From positions 454,852 to 505,860 of the forward strand of contig NZ_AP018314.1 of NCBI RefSeq assembly GCF_002368075.1: a stretch of 51,009 bases of DNA. The letters run 5' to 3'. Shown piece by piece: positions 8,462 through 15,732 of this stretch (position 1 is the stretch's first letter; every line of letters starts with the position of its first letter). A program made the translations under genes and the position numbers. The notes beneath the pieces are model-generated. The model worked only from the letters and a program-made list of their open reading frames with translations. It had not been told where the DNA came from and ran no database searches. This DNA comes from Sphaerospermopsis kisseleviana NIES-73. GTDB lineage: Bacteria > Cyanobacteriota > Cyanobacteriia > Cyanobacteriales > Nostocaceae.

Positions 8462-9148
8462 TCAAAATGTAGATGATAACTGACCTAAATTGACTGTTAT
8501 TGAGGAATTAAGGAAAGTCCATAGACGCAAATCAGTAAAATCGGGAATGTCCATGAATGTCCCCATATTTTGTAAGACTTGGGGATCATGGGTAGAAGCG
8601 ATACCAATAGTGGGGATATTAGCAGCAACAGCAGCACGAATACCAGAAGGAGAATCTTCTAAAGCAATAGCTTGTTCTGCTGTAATTCCTAACTTATTGA
8701 GAGCAACTTTGTAGGGTTCAGGATCGGGTTTACCTGCTAGACAATCATCTGCTAAAACAATAGTATGGAAAACTTCTTTAATTCCCAGAACTTCCAACAT
8801 AAATTCCGCATTTAACTGGGGAGCATTGGTTACTAATGCGCGTTTTATTTGATGTGTTTTGGTCCATTCTATAAGTTCAGCAAAACCAGCTAGGGGTTGC
8901 AGGTGGGAAGCACTGTGACGGAAAAGAGCTTCTTTTTCATCTGCAAATTTTTCACCTGCTGCTGATGATAAATGTGGTAAAATATCCTTGACAATTTCTG
9001 GGTTAATTCTGCCACTAATGCGGGATTTGTAGAAAGTTTCATCAATTTCGATGCTGTGATTTAACAGCATTTCTCTCCAAGCTTGGTAATGTATAGGATC
9101 AGTATTGACAATAGTTCCATCTAGATCAAAGAGAATTGCTGTCAGCAT
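8462..9148 (-). CDS. HAD-family hydrolase, beta-phosphoglucomutase-like
   Basis: HAD superfamily subfamily IA phosphatase or phosphomutase. All four HAD motifs are present: DLDGT with Asp8 and Asp10, LVTNAP with Thr107, Lys140 in AGKPDP, and EDSPSG with Glu164/Asp165. The helical cap lies between motifs I and II (residues ~16-85), as in beta-phosphoglucomutase-like enzymes. The 228-aa length is normal. It diverges from the NagB-like gene across a 104-bp AT-rich region. The exact substrate is uncertain; a sugar phosphate is likely. Confidence 0.85.
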   Translation of the reverse strand: MLTAILFDLDGTIVNTDPIHYQAWREMLLNHSIEIDETFYKSRISGRINPEIVKDILPHLSSAAGEKFADEKEALFRHSASHLQPLAGFAELIEWTKTHQIKRALVTNAPQLNAEFMLEVLGIKEVFHTIVLADDCLAGKPDPEPYKVALNKLGITAEQAIALEDSPSGIRAAVAANIPTIGIASTHDPQVLQNMGTFMDIPDFTDLRLWTFLNSSITVNLGQLSSTF

Positions 9149-9252
9149 GATTTTTTTGCTAAAATGTAAACAACTATTAAGTTAATTTACTTAGTTTAGC
9201 GTAAATGAGTCCATAAAATCCCCACATTCTTTTTTTATCTTGTCAATAAATT

Positions 9253-10029
9253 ATGAATACTGCTACAACATCTTTTCATGTCGAGGATCTCCTGGTGCAG
9301 ATTTATAAATCGGAAACAGAAATGGCGCAGGATGTTGCTGAAATTGTACAGAAGTATCTATATAAACTGCTGCAAGAACAGGAGACAATTGCTTTATTAT
9401 TAGCTACAGGAAATTCTCAACTTAAATTTTTGGATGCTTTAATTACTTTAGGTGGGATAGATTGGTCAAAGATAACTTTATTTCACCTTGATGAATATTT
9501 AGGAATTAATGCTGATCATCCTGCAAGTTTCCGGTATTATTTGCGGGAGCGTGTAGAAAAACGGGTATTTCCAAAGCAATTTTACTATATAGAAGGGGAT
9601 GCTTTAGAACCTGTTGGGGAGTGCGATCGCTATACCAAATTATTAAAAGCTCAACCCATTGATTTGTGTCTTCTTGGTGTGGGAGAAAATGGACATTTAG
9701 CTTTTAATGATCCCGCAGTTGCTAATTTTGAAGATGCTGCTAGTGTCAAATTAGTAAAACTAGATCAAGTCAACCGTCAGCAACAAGTGAAAACCGGATA
9801 TTTTCCCAACTTAGAAAGCGTTCCCCAGTATGCTTTTACTGTAACCATACCTATGATTTGTGCAGCTAAAAAAATTATTTGTTTAGCACCAGAAACACGC
9901 AAAGCCAAAATAGTTAAAGAGATATTACATGAGTCAATTAACACAAATTGCCCAGCTTCTATTTTGCGAACACAACCACAAGCCGTATTATGTTTAGATG
10001 TAAATTCTGCTAGTTTACTATCTTCTTAA
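9253..10029 (+). CDS. nagB: glucosamine-6-phosphate deaminase-like (NagB family)
   Basis: NagB/SugarP isomerase family, expected to convert glucosamine-6-phosphate to fructose-6-phosphate and ammonia. Seen: substrate-phosphate loop LLLATGNSQ (residues 48-56), FHLDEYLG (77-84) with the general-base region Asp80/Glu81, and GVGENGHLAFNDP (142-154) with His148. Relative to E. coli NagB the catalytic Asp before Gly-His is Asn and the Glu of FNEP is Asp; similar variants occur in other NagB-like proteins. The product is 258 aa. It is divergent from the HAD gene; its 3' end overlaps a small minus-strand ORF by 12 bp. A 6-phosphogluconolactonase-like role is less likely given LDEY and GHLAFNDP. Confidence 0.82.
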   Translation: MNTATTSFHVEDLLVQIYKSETEMAQDVAEIVQKYLYKLLQEQETIALLLATGNSQLKFLDALITLGGIDWSKITLFHLDEYLGINADHPASFRYYLRERVEKRVFPKQFYYIEGDALEPVGECDRYTKLLKAQPIDLCLLGVGENGHLAFNDPAVANFEDAASVKLVKLDQVNRQQQVKTGYFPNLESVPQYAFTVTIPMICAAKKIICLAPETRKAKIVKEILHESINTNCPASILRTQPQAVLCLDVNSASLLSS

Positions 10030-10254
10030 ACTGCTGAATTTTGTCTTTTGTTGCAGATATTGTTGATGTAATTTCCAACTAGAGAAGCAACTTTCTAAAT
10101 ATGGACAATCTTCACATTTCATTTCTTTTCCAGGATTTTGACATCCACAGGGAAGATTTACAAAACATTCATTAGGATGTTTAGGAAGCCATGACTTTCT
10201 AAATATAAAATATAAAGTTGCTTCTTGTAAGCAAATAAGTAAATCTTGCACCAT
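10018..10254 (-). CDS. small Cys-rich hypothetical protein
   Basis: A 78-aa product with a compact Cys cluster: Cys30, Cys36, Cys38, Cys47, Cys50 and Cys56, in NLPCGCQNPGKEMKCEDCPY then LESC. The spacing suggests a zinc or Fe-S site. The ATG at 10254 is the first in frame. The 3' end overlaps the nagB-like stop by 12 bp in a convergent arrangement. I do not recognise the family; the ordered Cys motif argues that it is a real gene. Confidence 0.55.
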   Translation of the reverse strand: MVQDLLICLQEATLYFIFRKSWLPKHPNECFVNLPCGCQNPGKEMKCEDCPYLESCFSSWKLHQQYLQQKTKFSSLRR

Positions 10255-10331
10255 AATACAATTAATTGTGAATCTAAAATGTGAATTTCAAATGTAAATT
10301 GACAATTTAAAAGATAAGTAGGTCAGTGGAT

Positions 10332-10364
10332 AGATACCCGAATTCTCCAATAATTCGGGTATCT
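10332..10364 (-). terminator. perfect 13-bp hairpin downstream of devA
   Basis: agatacccgaatt (10332-10344) and aattcgggtatct (10352-10364) form a perfect 13-bp stem with a 7-nt loop; outer bases ggtc/gacc can extend it after a bulge. It lies 168 bp beyond the devA stop, so it is the best candidate end of the devBCA transcript. No immediate U-tract. Confidence 0.45.
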
Positions 10365-10531
10365 GACCATGACATTCCTATACTTTACATAAATTACTTT
10401 ACATAAATGGTAAAATTATTACCTCATTCTCAAAGTAGAGATTTTATCCACCAAAAGACATAATTTAAACCTGAAAATTTCCTCATTCTTGTAGAGACAT
10501 TATCGTTGAAATTCTTTACTCATTGAAAGAG

Positions 10532-11230
10532 TTATGAAACTTGTTTAATTAACTTACCATCTTCCATGTGAATGATTCGATCAGCAATATCTAAAATGCG
10601 GTTATCATGTGTCACCATTAAAATCGCACAATGTTGTTCCCGTGCTAATTCTTGCATCAAATTAACAACATCTCGACCTGTTTTACTATCTAAAGCTGCG
10701 GTAGGTTCATCAGCTAAAACTAATTTAGGATGACTAACTAAAGCACGAGCAATAGCAACTCTTTGTTTTTGTCCACCAGATAAATCAGATGGATAATAAT
10801 TAATGCGATCGCCTAATTTTACAGCATGAAGCATGGCTTCTGATTGCATTCTACCTTCCCATTCAGAAATGTTTGGTTGTAACTCTAAAGACATTTGTAC
10901 ATTTTGTCTAGCTGTTAAAAAATCAAGTAAATTATGAGCTTGAAAAATATAACCTATTTGGCGACGGACTTGCACTAATTTATTATTTCCTGCTCCACAT
11001 AATTCTTCTCCAATAAATTTTAAACTTCCATTTTGTACAGAACGCAAACCGCCAATCAAAGTTAATAAAGTAGTCTTTCCTGAACCAGAAGGACCAGTCA
11101 TAATGACAATTTCACCAGATTTAATTGATAAATTAATGTCAAATAATATCTGATTTTTTAATTTGCTTGTACCAAAGTATTGATTGAGGTTACTAATTTC
11201 TAAAATTGCGTTTGATTCCATAAAATCCAT
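10532..11230 (-). CDS. devA: DevA-type ABC transporter ATP-binding protein
   Basis: ATPase subunit of a DevBCA exporter; in heterocyst-formers such pumps export glycolipids (with a TolC partner) to the heterocyst envelope. Motifs, numbered from the longest possible start (TTG at 11251): Walker A GPSGSGKTT (53-61), Q-loop FQAHNLL (103-109), signature LSGGQKQRVAIARAL (157-171), Walker B LVLADEPTAALD (177-188), H-loop VTHD. It belongs to the MacB/LolD class. I prefer the ATG at 11230; 11221 is also possible and no ribosome site decides. Last gene of the devB-devC-devA series, 157 bp after devC, with a repeat-rich gap. Confidence 0.93.
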   Translation of the reverse strand: MDFMESNAILEISNLNQYFGTSKLKNQILFDINLSIKSGEIVIMTGPSGSGKTTLLTLIGGLRSVQNGSLKFIGEELCGAGNNKLVQVRRQIGYIFQAHNLLDFLTARQNVQMSLELQPNISEWEGRMQSEAMLHAVKLGDRINYYPSDLSGGQKQRVAIARALVSHPKLVLADEPTAALDSKTGRDVVNLMQELAREQHCAILMVTHDNRILDIADRIIHMEDGKLIKQVS

Positions 11231-11387
11231 AATATTATATGGGTTGATCAAAGTAACTATTCAGAATCCAGACTAGCGAAAAATAACATATTTTCCAGTC
11301 TAACTAGATAATTATCATAAGCTCTGAAAGCTTTCTTTCTATTCCTGGTTTCACCAGCATTCTGACTCCTGACTCCTGAAATATTAA

Positions 11388-12560
11388 TTAGAAAATTTCT
11401 GCTGGATCTAATTTGCGTAATTTATTGGTAGAGAAAAATCCTGAAGTTAAACACATGACAATAGCAGAAATTAACACTATTAATGCTTTGTTCATATCCA
11501 TAGTAATGGGTAACTGAGTTGCGTTTTTGGCAATATCATAAAGTCCCAAGGATATAGCAAAACCGGGAATATAACCCAAAGCTGCTAAAATTAAAGCCTG
11601 TTGAAAAACCACCCGTAAGAGATATTTATTTTTAAAACCCATTGCTTTAAGAGTAGCAAATTCAACGAAATGGGTAGATATATTACTATAAAGAATTTGA
11701 TAAACAACAATTACCCCAACCACAAAACCCATGATCACCATCAAGTTAAATACAAATCCAATCGGTGTTCTTAAAGTCCAATAACTTTTTTCAAATTCAA
11801 TAAATTCTTTACGAGTCATAACGATAACATCTTTGGGTAACTTAGCTGATAAATTTGTCAAAACTTTTTTGGAATCAGCACCAGGTTGGAGGTGAATTAA
11901 ACCTATGTCTATGTCATCCACATCTCGCCCAGCAAATATTCGCATAAAAGTAGAAGAACCAACAATTAAATTACCATCAACTCCAAAGGAAGGACCGAGA
12001 CTAAATAAACCACTAACTTTAACTCTGTAACCTACTAAACCTGTATAACTAAATATTTCCATAGTCACAGGTTTATTTTGCTGATAATATTCAGCAATTG
12101 GTCCAAATTCTGGACGTGAAGCACGGTCAAAAAATACTTGATCAGGTATTTGCAGTGACTGAAAATCATCTTGCAGTTCTGGTAATTTAAAGATTGATTT
12201 TACTGGATCAAATCCTAATACATAGATAGGATACTTACGCCCATTAATGGGATTTTTGAACTTAGCAAACTGTACATATAAAGGATCAACTGCTGACACA
12301 TCTGCAAAACCTAAAGTTTGATATAAACGACTGCGGGGAAAACTTTGATTAGAAGTTAAAGACCTATATTGGGCGCTAATTAAAAATAAGTCTCCTTGGA
12401 GATTTTTATGCAATTGTGTAGCACTAGCATACAAAGCGTCTTGAAAACCGATTTGCATAAACATCAAAACAGCAACAAAAGCAATTCCAGCTAAAGCTAC
12501 AAAAAAGCGAACTCTTTGTTTAGCTAATTGTAGCCAAGCTAGAGGTATATTCAAAATCAT
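11388..12560 (-). CDS. devC: DevC-type ABC transporter permease
   Basis: Inner-membrane permease of the DevBCA efflux pump, a MacB/FtsX-type protein. The 390-aa product begins MILNIPLAWLQLAKQRVRFF followed by the first TM helix (~18-40), a large periplasmic domain (~45-260), and three C-terminal TM helices (about 270-295, 315-345, 355-380), with the FATLKAMGF coupling region between. AGAGG lies 8 nt before the ATG at 12560. The gap to devB is 214 bp and filled with GC-rich palindromic repeats, unusually long for a transporter operon. Confidence 0.94.
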   Translation of the reverse strand: MILNIPLAWLQLAKQRVRFFVALAGIAFVAVLMFMQIGFQDALYASATQLHKNLQGDLFLISAQYRSLTSNQSFPRSRLYQTLGFADVSAVDPLYVQFAKFKNPINGRKYPIYVLGFDPVKSIFKLPELQDDFQSLQIPDQVFFDRASRPEFGPIAEYYQQNKPVTMEIFSYTGLVGYRVKVSGLFSLGPSFGVDGNLIVGSSTFMRIFAGRDVDDIDIGLIHLQPGADSKKVLTNLSAKLPKDVIVMTRKEFIEFEKSYWTLRTPIGFVFNLMVIMGFVVGVIVVYQILYSNISTHFVEFATLKAMGFKNKYLLRVVFQQALILAALGYIPGFAISLGLYDIAKNATQLPITMDMNKALIVLISAIVMCLTSGFFSTNKLRKLDPAEIF

Positions 12561-12599
12561 ATTTAAAACCTCTAAAATTATACATTAGAATGATTAAAT

Positions 12600-12770
12600 G
12601 TCGGCAGTCAGCTTTTTAATTGTTAAAGATTCTGACTCCTTTACGGGCGTTCGCGAAGCGTGCTGGAAGCATCAGCATTCGGGCGAACAATTATCAATTT
12701 TTATCACAGGTTATTTTCCGAATGCCTGTCTGCCGACAGGCAGGCTTCGCCCCTACGACTCCTGAATTAT
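12600..12770. repeat. GC-rich palindromic repeats between devB and devC
   Basis: Short palindromes such as gcctgtctgccgacaggcaggc (12725-12746) and the gggcgttcgcgaagcgtgc word (12643-12661). They are of the interspersed type also seen at 32460-32485. They could attenuate or process the devB-devC message. Confidence 0.55.
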
Positions 12771-12774
12771 TAGC

Positions 12775-13974
12775 TTATATTTTGATCATTACCTCAACCT
12801 GTAAGTTAGTTAAAGCTGCGACTTTTTGGTTGTCTTTTGGGTCATTAATACGAATTTTGACATCAACTATTTTGTTGTCTGTATCAGCACCGGGATTATT
12901 ATTAAAGATATTTTGTTTACCAACTTGCAAACCAATGTCTGTAACTGTGCCTTGAATTTTTCCTGTAAAAGCATCAGCAGTAATTTCCACAGACTGACCT
13001 AAACGCACTTTTTTAATATCAGTTTCGTAGACTTCTGCGACTACATACATTTGTTGAGTATTACCTAATTCAGCAATGCCATTACTACCAATTATTTCTC
13101 CTGGCCAAGCATTGATTTTTAACACTTGTCCATCTATTGGTGAACGGATAGAACTTAAATCTAGTTCTGCTTGAGCTTGTTTAACAGATGCTTTGGCAAT
13201 TTCAACATCTGCTTTCGCTGCTTGCACATCGGTAGGACGAACTTCCGCAATACTATCAAGTCTAGCTTGGGATTCATTTAACTGTTTTTGCAACGTTTCT
13301 ACAGTTCGATTGAAGGCAGCTTTGGCTTCATTTAATTGTTGTTGTACAGTATCCTTGCGTAAGCGTTTAGTATCAGCATCTGAAGCAGAAATAGCACCAT
13401 CTTGATATAATTTCTGATATCTTTGATTTTCTGTTTCTGCATTATTTAATTCAGCTTCTAAACGAGCAATTGTTGCTTTTTGTGCAGAAGTTTCACCCCT
13501 TAACTCAGCTTCTAAACGAGCAATTGTTGCTTTTTGGGCATAAATATCACCTTTTTTTGCTCCAGCTTCTACTCTTTTCAGATTAGCTTCAGCAACTTGT
13601 ACTTGTCGTTTAGCTTTTTCTAAAGCTGCTAGATTAGGAGCGTAACTATCAAGAATTGCTAATACTTTTCCTTCACGAACTTCATCACCTTTTTTTACCA
13701 AAAGTTTAGCTACTCTTACACCCCCCAATTGTGTACCTGGAGCAGACAAACGAATAATTTGTCCTTGAGGTTCTAAACGTCCTAAAGCAGCAACAGCAGT
13801 CACTATTGGACTAGGACTGCTGATAGGAATTGGTTCGTTTGATTTAGATTTGGAATTAAAACGTGAAAGACTGTAAAAATATACTACGCCAGTAGCTACA
13901 ACTGTAGTCATTGCCAAAGTTATTGACAACCAATTTACAGGGTTTGCGAATGACTGCTTTTCTTTGTGTACCAT
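12775..13974 (-). CDS. devB: DevB-type membrane fusion protein (HlyD family)
   Basis: Periplasmic adaptor of the DevBCA pump, bridging the DevC/DevA inner-membrane complex and a TolC-like channel. The 399-aa product has one N-terminal TM helix (LSITLAMTTVVATGVVYFYS, ~16-36), a first lipoyl half (RVAKLLVKKGDEVREGKVLA), a long coiled-coil hairpin (~110-250), a second lipoyl half (SIRSPIDGQVLKINAWPGE) and a beta-barrel (VYETDIKKVRLGQSVEITAD). The coiled coil holds an 18-residue duplication: QKATIARLEAEL occurs twice, matched by a 32-bp perfect DNA repeat 54 bp apart (13451-13482 and 13505-13536). First gene of the exporter series; its leader has three 12-bp repeats. Confidence 0.94.
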   Translation of the reverse strand: MVHKEKQSFANPVNWLSITLAMTTVVATGVVYFYSLSRFNSKSKSNEPIPISSPSPIVTAVAALGRLEPQGQIIRLSAPGTQLGGVRVAKLLVKKGDEVREGKVLAILDSYAPNLAALEKAKRQVQVAEANLKRVEAGAKKGDIYAQKATIARLEAELRGETSAQKATIARLEAELNNAETENQRYQKLYQDGAISASDADTKRLRKDTVQQQLNEAKAAFNRTVETLQKQLNESQARLDSIAEVRPTDVQAAKADVEIAKASVKQAQAELDLSSIRSPIDGQVLKINAWPGEIIGSNGIAELGNTQQMYVVAEVYETDIKKVRLGQSVEITADAFTGKIQGTVTDIGLQVGKQNIFNNNPGADTDNKIVDVKIRINDPKDNQKVAALTNLQVEVMIKI

Positions 13975-14010
13975 AATTATGCCTTTAATTATGCCCTTAA
14001 TTATGTTTTT
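13975..14010 (-). repeat. three 12-bp direct repeats in the devB translation-initiation region
   Basis: Plus-strand units aattatgccttt, aattatgccctt and aattatgttttt, exactly 12 bp apart and touching the devB start codon. On the coding strand two carry AAGGG or AAAGG, so the ribosome-binding site is duplicated. Copy-number change would move or remove the functional site. Confidence 0.75.
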
Positions 14011-14402
14011 GAATTGGCAATTAGCACGTTGTTTTTCCCCTCATGGGGTTAATAGAAGCTGCTATCTCGATCAATAAAATCAATCAAAGAGATAGAGCAG
14101 TACACTTGATAGCATTCCCTGATAATGTTGGTGCAACTTAACCTCAGCATTCAGTTGTCAGCAGTCAGCGTTTTAACGGTTACGCTAATAATTACTTTTT
14201 GATAATCAACCAATTGATCAAACATTCTGACTCCTGACTCCTGACTCCTAAATCCTGAATTCTTATGTTTTTTGTGGTTATTAATATTTGATAAATTTGG
14301 TAAAGATAGAGCTAGGAAGATGGATATATATCCATCAATTCCTTAGCTGTATCGGCTGTGAGCAGAGCTATTTAGTATTTTCTGCACCTGTAAAGTGCAT
14401 GG
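14011..14402. other. non-coding stretch upstream of devB
   Basis: AT-rich DNA between devB and the 107-aa ORF. It has a dispersed 'cagttgtcagcagtcagcg' type repeat near 14153-14172 and a heptamer-like ctgactcctgactcctga tract at 14228-14248. A devB promoter is expected here, but I cannot assign -10/-35 boxes or an NtcA box (GTA-N8-TAC) by eye. Confidence 0.4.
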
Positions 14403-14726
14403 TTATTTGTTGAGCATCACTTCTTTTTTCTTTTTCATAATCGCCAAGTATTCACTGCGAGTTCCATCCACACGATAATGATCACAAATTTGGCACAATT
14501 TAAGGATATCCAAGCGGCTGAATACTTTTTGATGTTCAATTCCGTTGTCGTTGCGCCACCGCCAAAAAGTTGTTCTATCAATTCGGCGATCGCTCTCTGG
14601 CCATCTACGTCGTGATAGAAATTCTACCAATTCATCTTCATAAAAAGAGTAGCCTTTTGGTAATTTCAGCAGTTCTTCTCTCAACTCATTTAGCGGTATG
14701 AGTGGATCTAATTCAGATAGTCTCAT
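14403..14726 (-). CDS. small putative DNA-binding protein, unrecognised family
   Basis: A 107-aa basic protein. Residues ~10-60 (LIPLNELREELLKLPKGYSF, EDELVEFLSRRRW, then DRRIDRTTFWRWRNDNGIEH) look like a helix-turn-helix with a WRWR recognition-like helix; the C-terminus is Lys-rich (IMKKKKEVMLNK). I do not recognise a named family. It is transcribed away from the polyketide locus across a 1-kb intergenic region and toward the devBCA genes, a position typical of a local regulator. DNA binding and regulation are inferred from composition and position only. Confidence 0.6.
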   Translation of the reverse strand: MRLSELDPLIPLNELREELLKLPKGYSFYEDELVEFLSRRRWPESDRRIDRTTFWRWRNDNGIEHQKVFSRLDILKLCQICDHYRVDGTRSEYLAIMKKKKEVMLNK

Positions 14727-15732
14727 GCCAGCAAGCCCTTATAGTTTCTTGTAATTACCATTTTGCAGAAATTTACACACAATCTACACACAATCTGGTT
14801 AAATCGCATGAATTTTTACTGCAATACTGGGCGGTTAAGAGTAGATAGATTGATGAATTAATAAAGTGAATTTATATATTCACTCAACCTAAATTCTGGA
14901 TCTACCCACTACGTTAAACGAACAGCATGGATTTACATTTACATCATTCAATCACACACAATAAACTGATTAATGATCAATTTCAAGTCCTATGCAACAA
15001 ATTTATTCAAGAAAATTTGCACGTAGCTTGACAGATTGAAAATTCATCAATATAGTTGATTTGCATTTGATACTTAAATACCTAATTTAAACGCTTTTTG
15101 AGTCAAAAAAATGATTAGTCTCATACTTTAGATATAGCCAGTAGTTATTAAAATTACAGATGTTTTTCTCTTCTGATAAAATATAGCTTCATCAATTATT
15201 AAAGACGTTGGTAATTTAAATATTATTTAAAACTTATTTAAATAAGATAAAAAATCTGCTCTGGGATAGATGCAAAATTCACAAACTCGTAAAAATACTT
15301 CCATCAGTGAATAACTGGTTGAATAAATATCCTTGTTGTTACCTGATATTTTTTTGTTCTTTCTATTCCCTATTCCCTACCTTCAAAGATATGCAATTTA
15401 TATGCAACTTTTGTAATCAAATAAAAATCATCAGCTAAATTTGATAGTAATTGGATAAGCAAAAAGCTCACGAATTAATATATTTCAAGCTCAAGCAAAC
15501 TTAGATTTCATCCAACTTGATTAAGTTGCATCTAAGTTGCATATAAGTTGTAAAAGATTTGTCACCAGTCTAATATCAAGATAAGTTAGCGGCAATTTAA
15601 AGTTACAGGGAAGAGGATTAAGTTTTTTCTATGAAACTATCCTTGCTTGAGCCGCCGAGCAAAGCATTTTACCAAATTTAAATAACAACTTTCTCAAAAA
15701 AATTCAATCGCACAAGAAACAAAGATATTGTC
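14727..15732. promoter_or_regulatory. 1-kb divergent intergenic region upstream of the synthase gene
   Basis: No gene found on either strand. The region is AT-rich and unusually dense in TTGCAT/ATGCAA hexamers: 14993, 15061, 15270, 15391, 15402, 15526 and 15537, with TTGTAA at 15548. The last five form two phased groups described separately. I found no clear NtcA box. Confidence 0.5.
15391..15553. promoter_or_regulatory. 11-bp phased iteron-like operator candidate
   Basis: Plus orientation: taagttgcatc, taagttgcata, taagttgtaaa at 15522-15554, three units exactly 11 bp apart. Opposite orientation: ATGCAA at 15391 and 15402, again 11 bp apart, in atgcaatttatatgcaactt. The two groups face each other across ~115 bp and end ~180 bp before the synthase start codon. 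One unit per helical turn is the arrangement expected for cooperative protein binding on one DNA face. Confidence 0.5.

Noticed and set aside
14727-15732. NtcA-binding site upstream of the synthase gene
   Set aside because: No GTA-N8-TAC match found by eye; gtagttattaaaattac has an 11-nt spacer, not 8.
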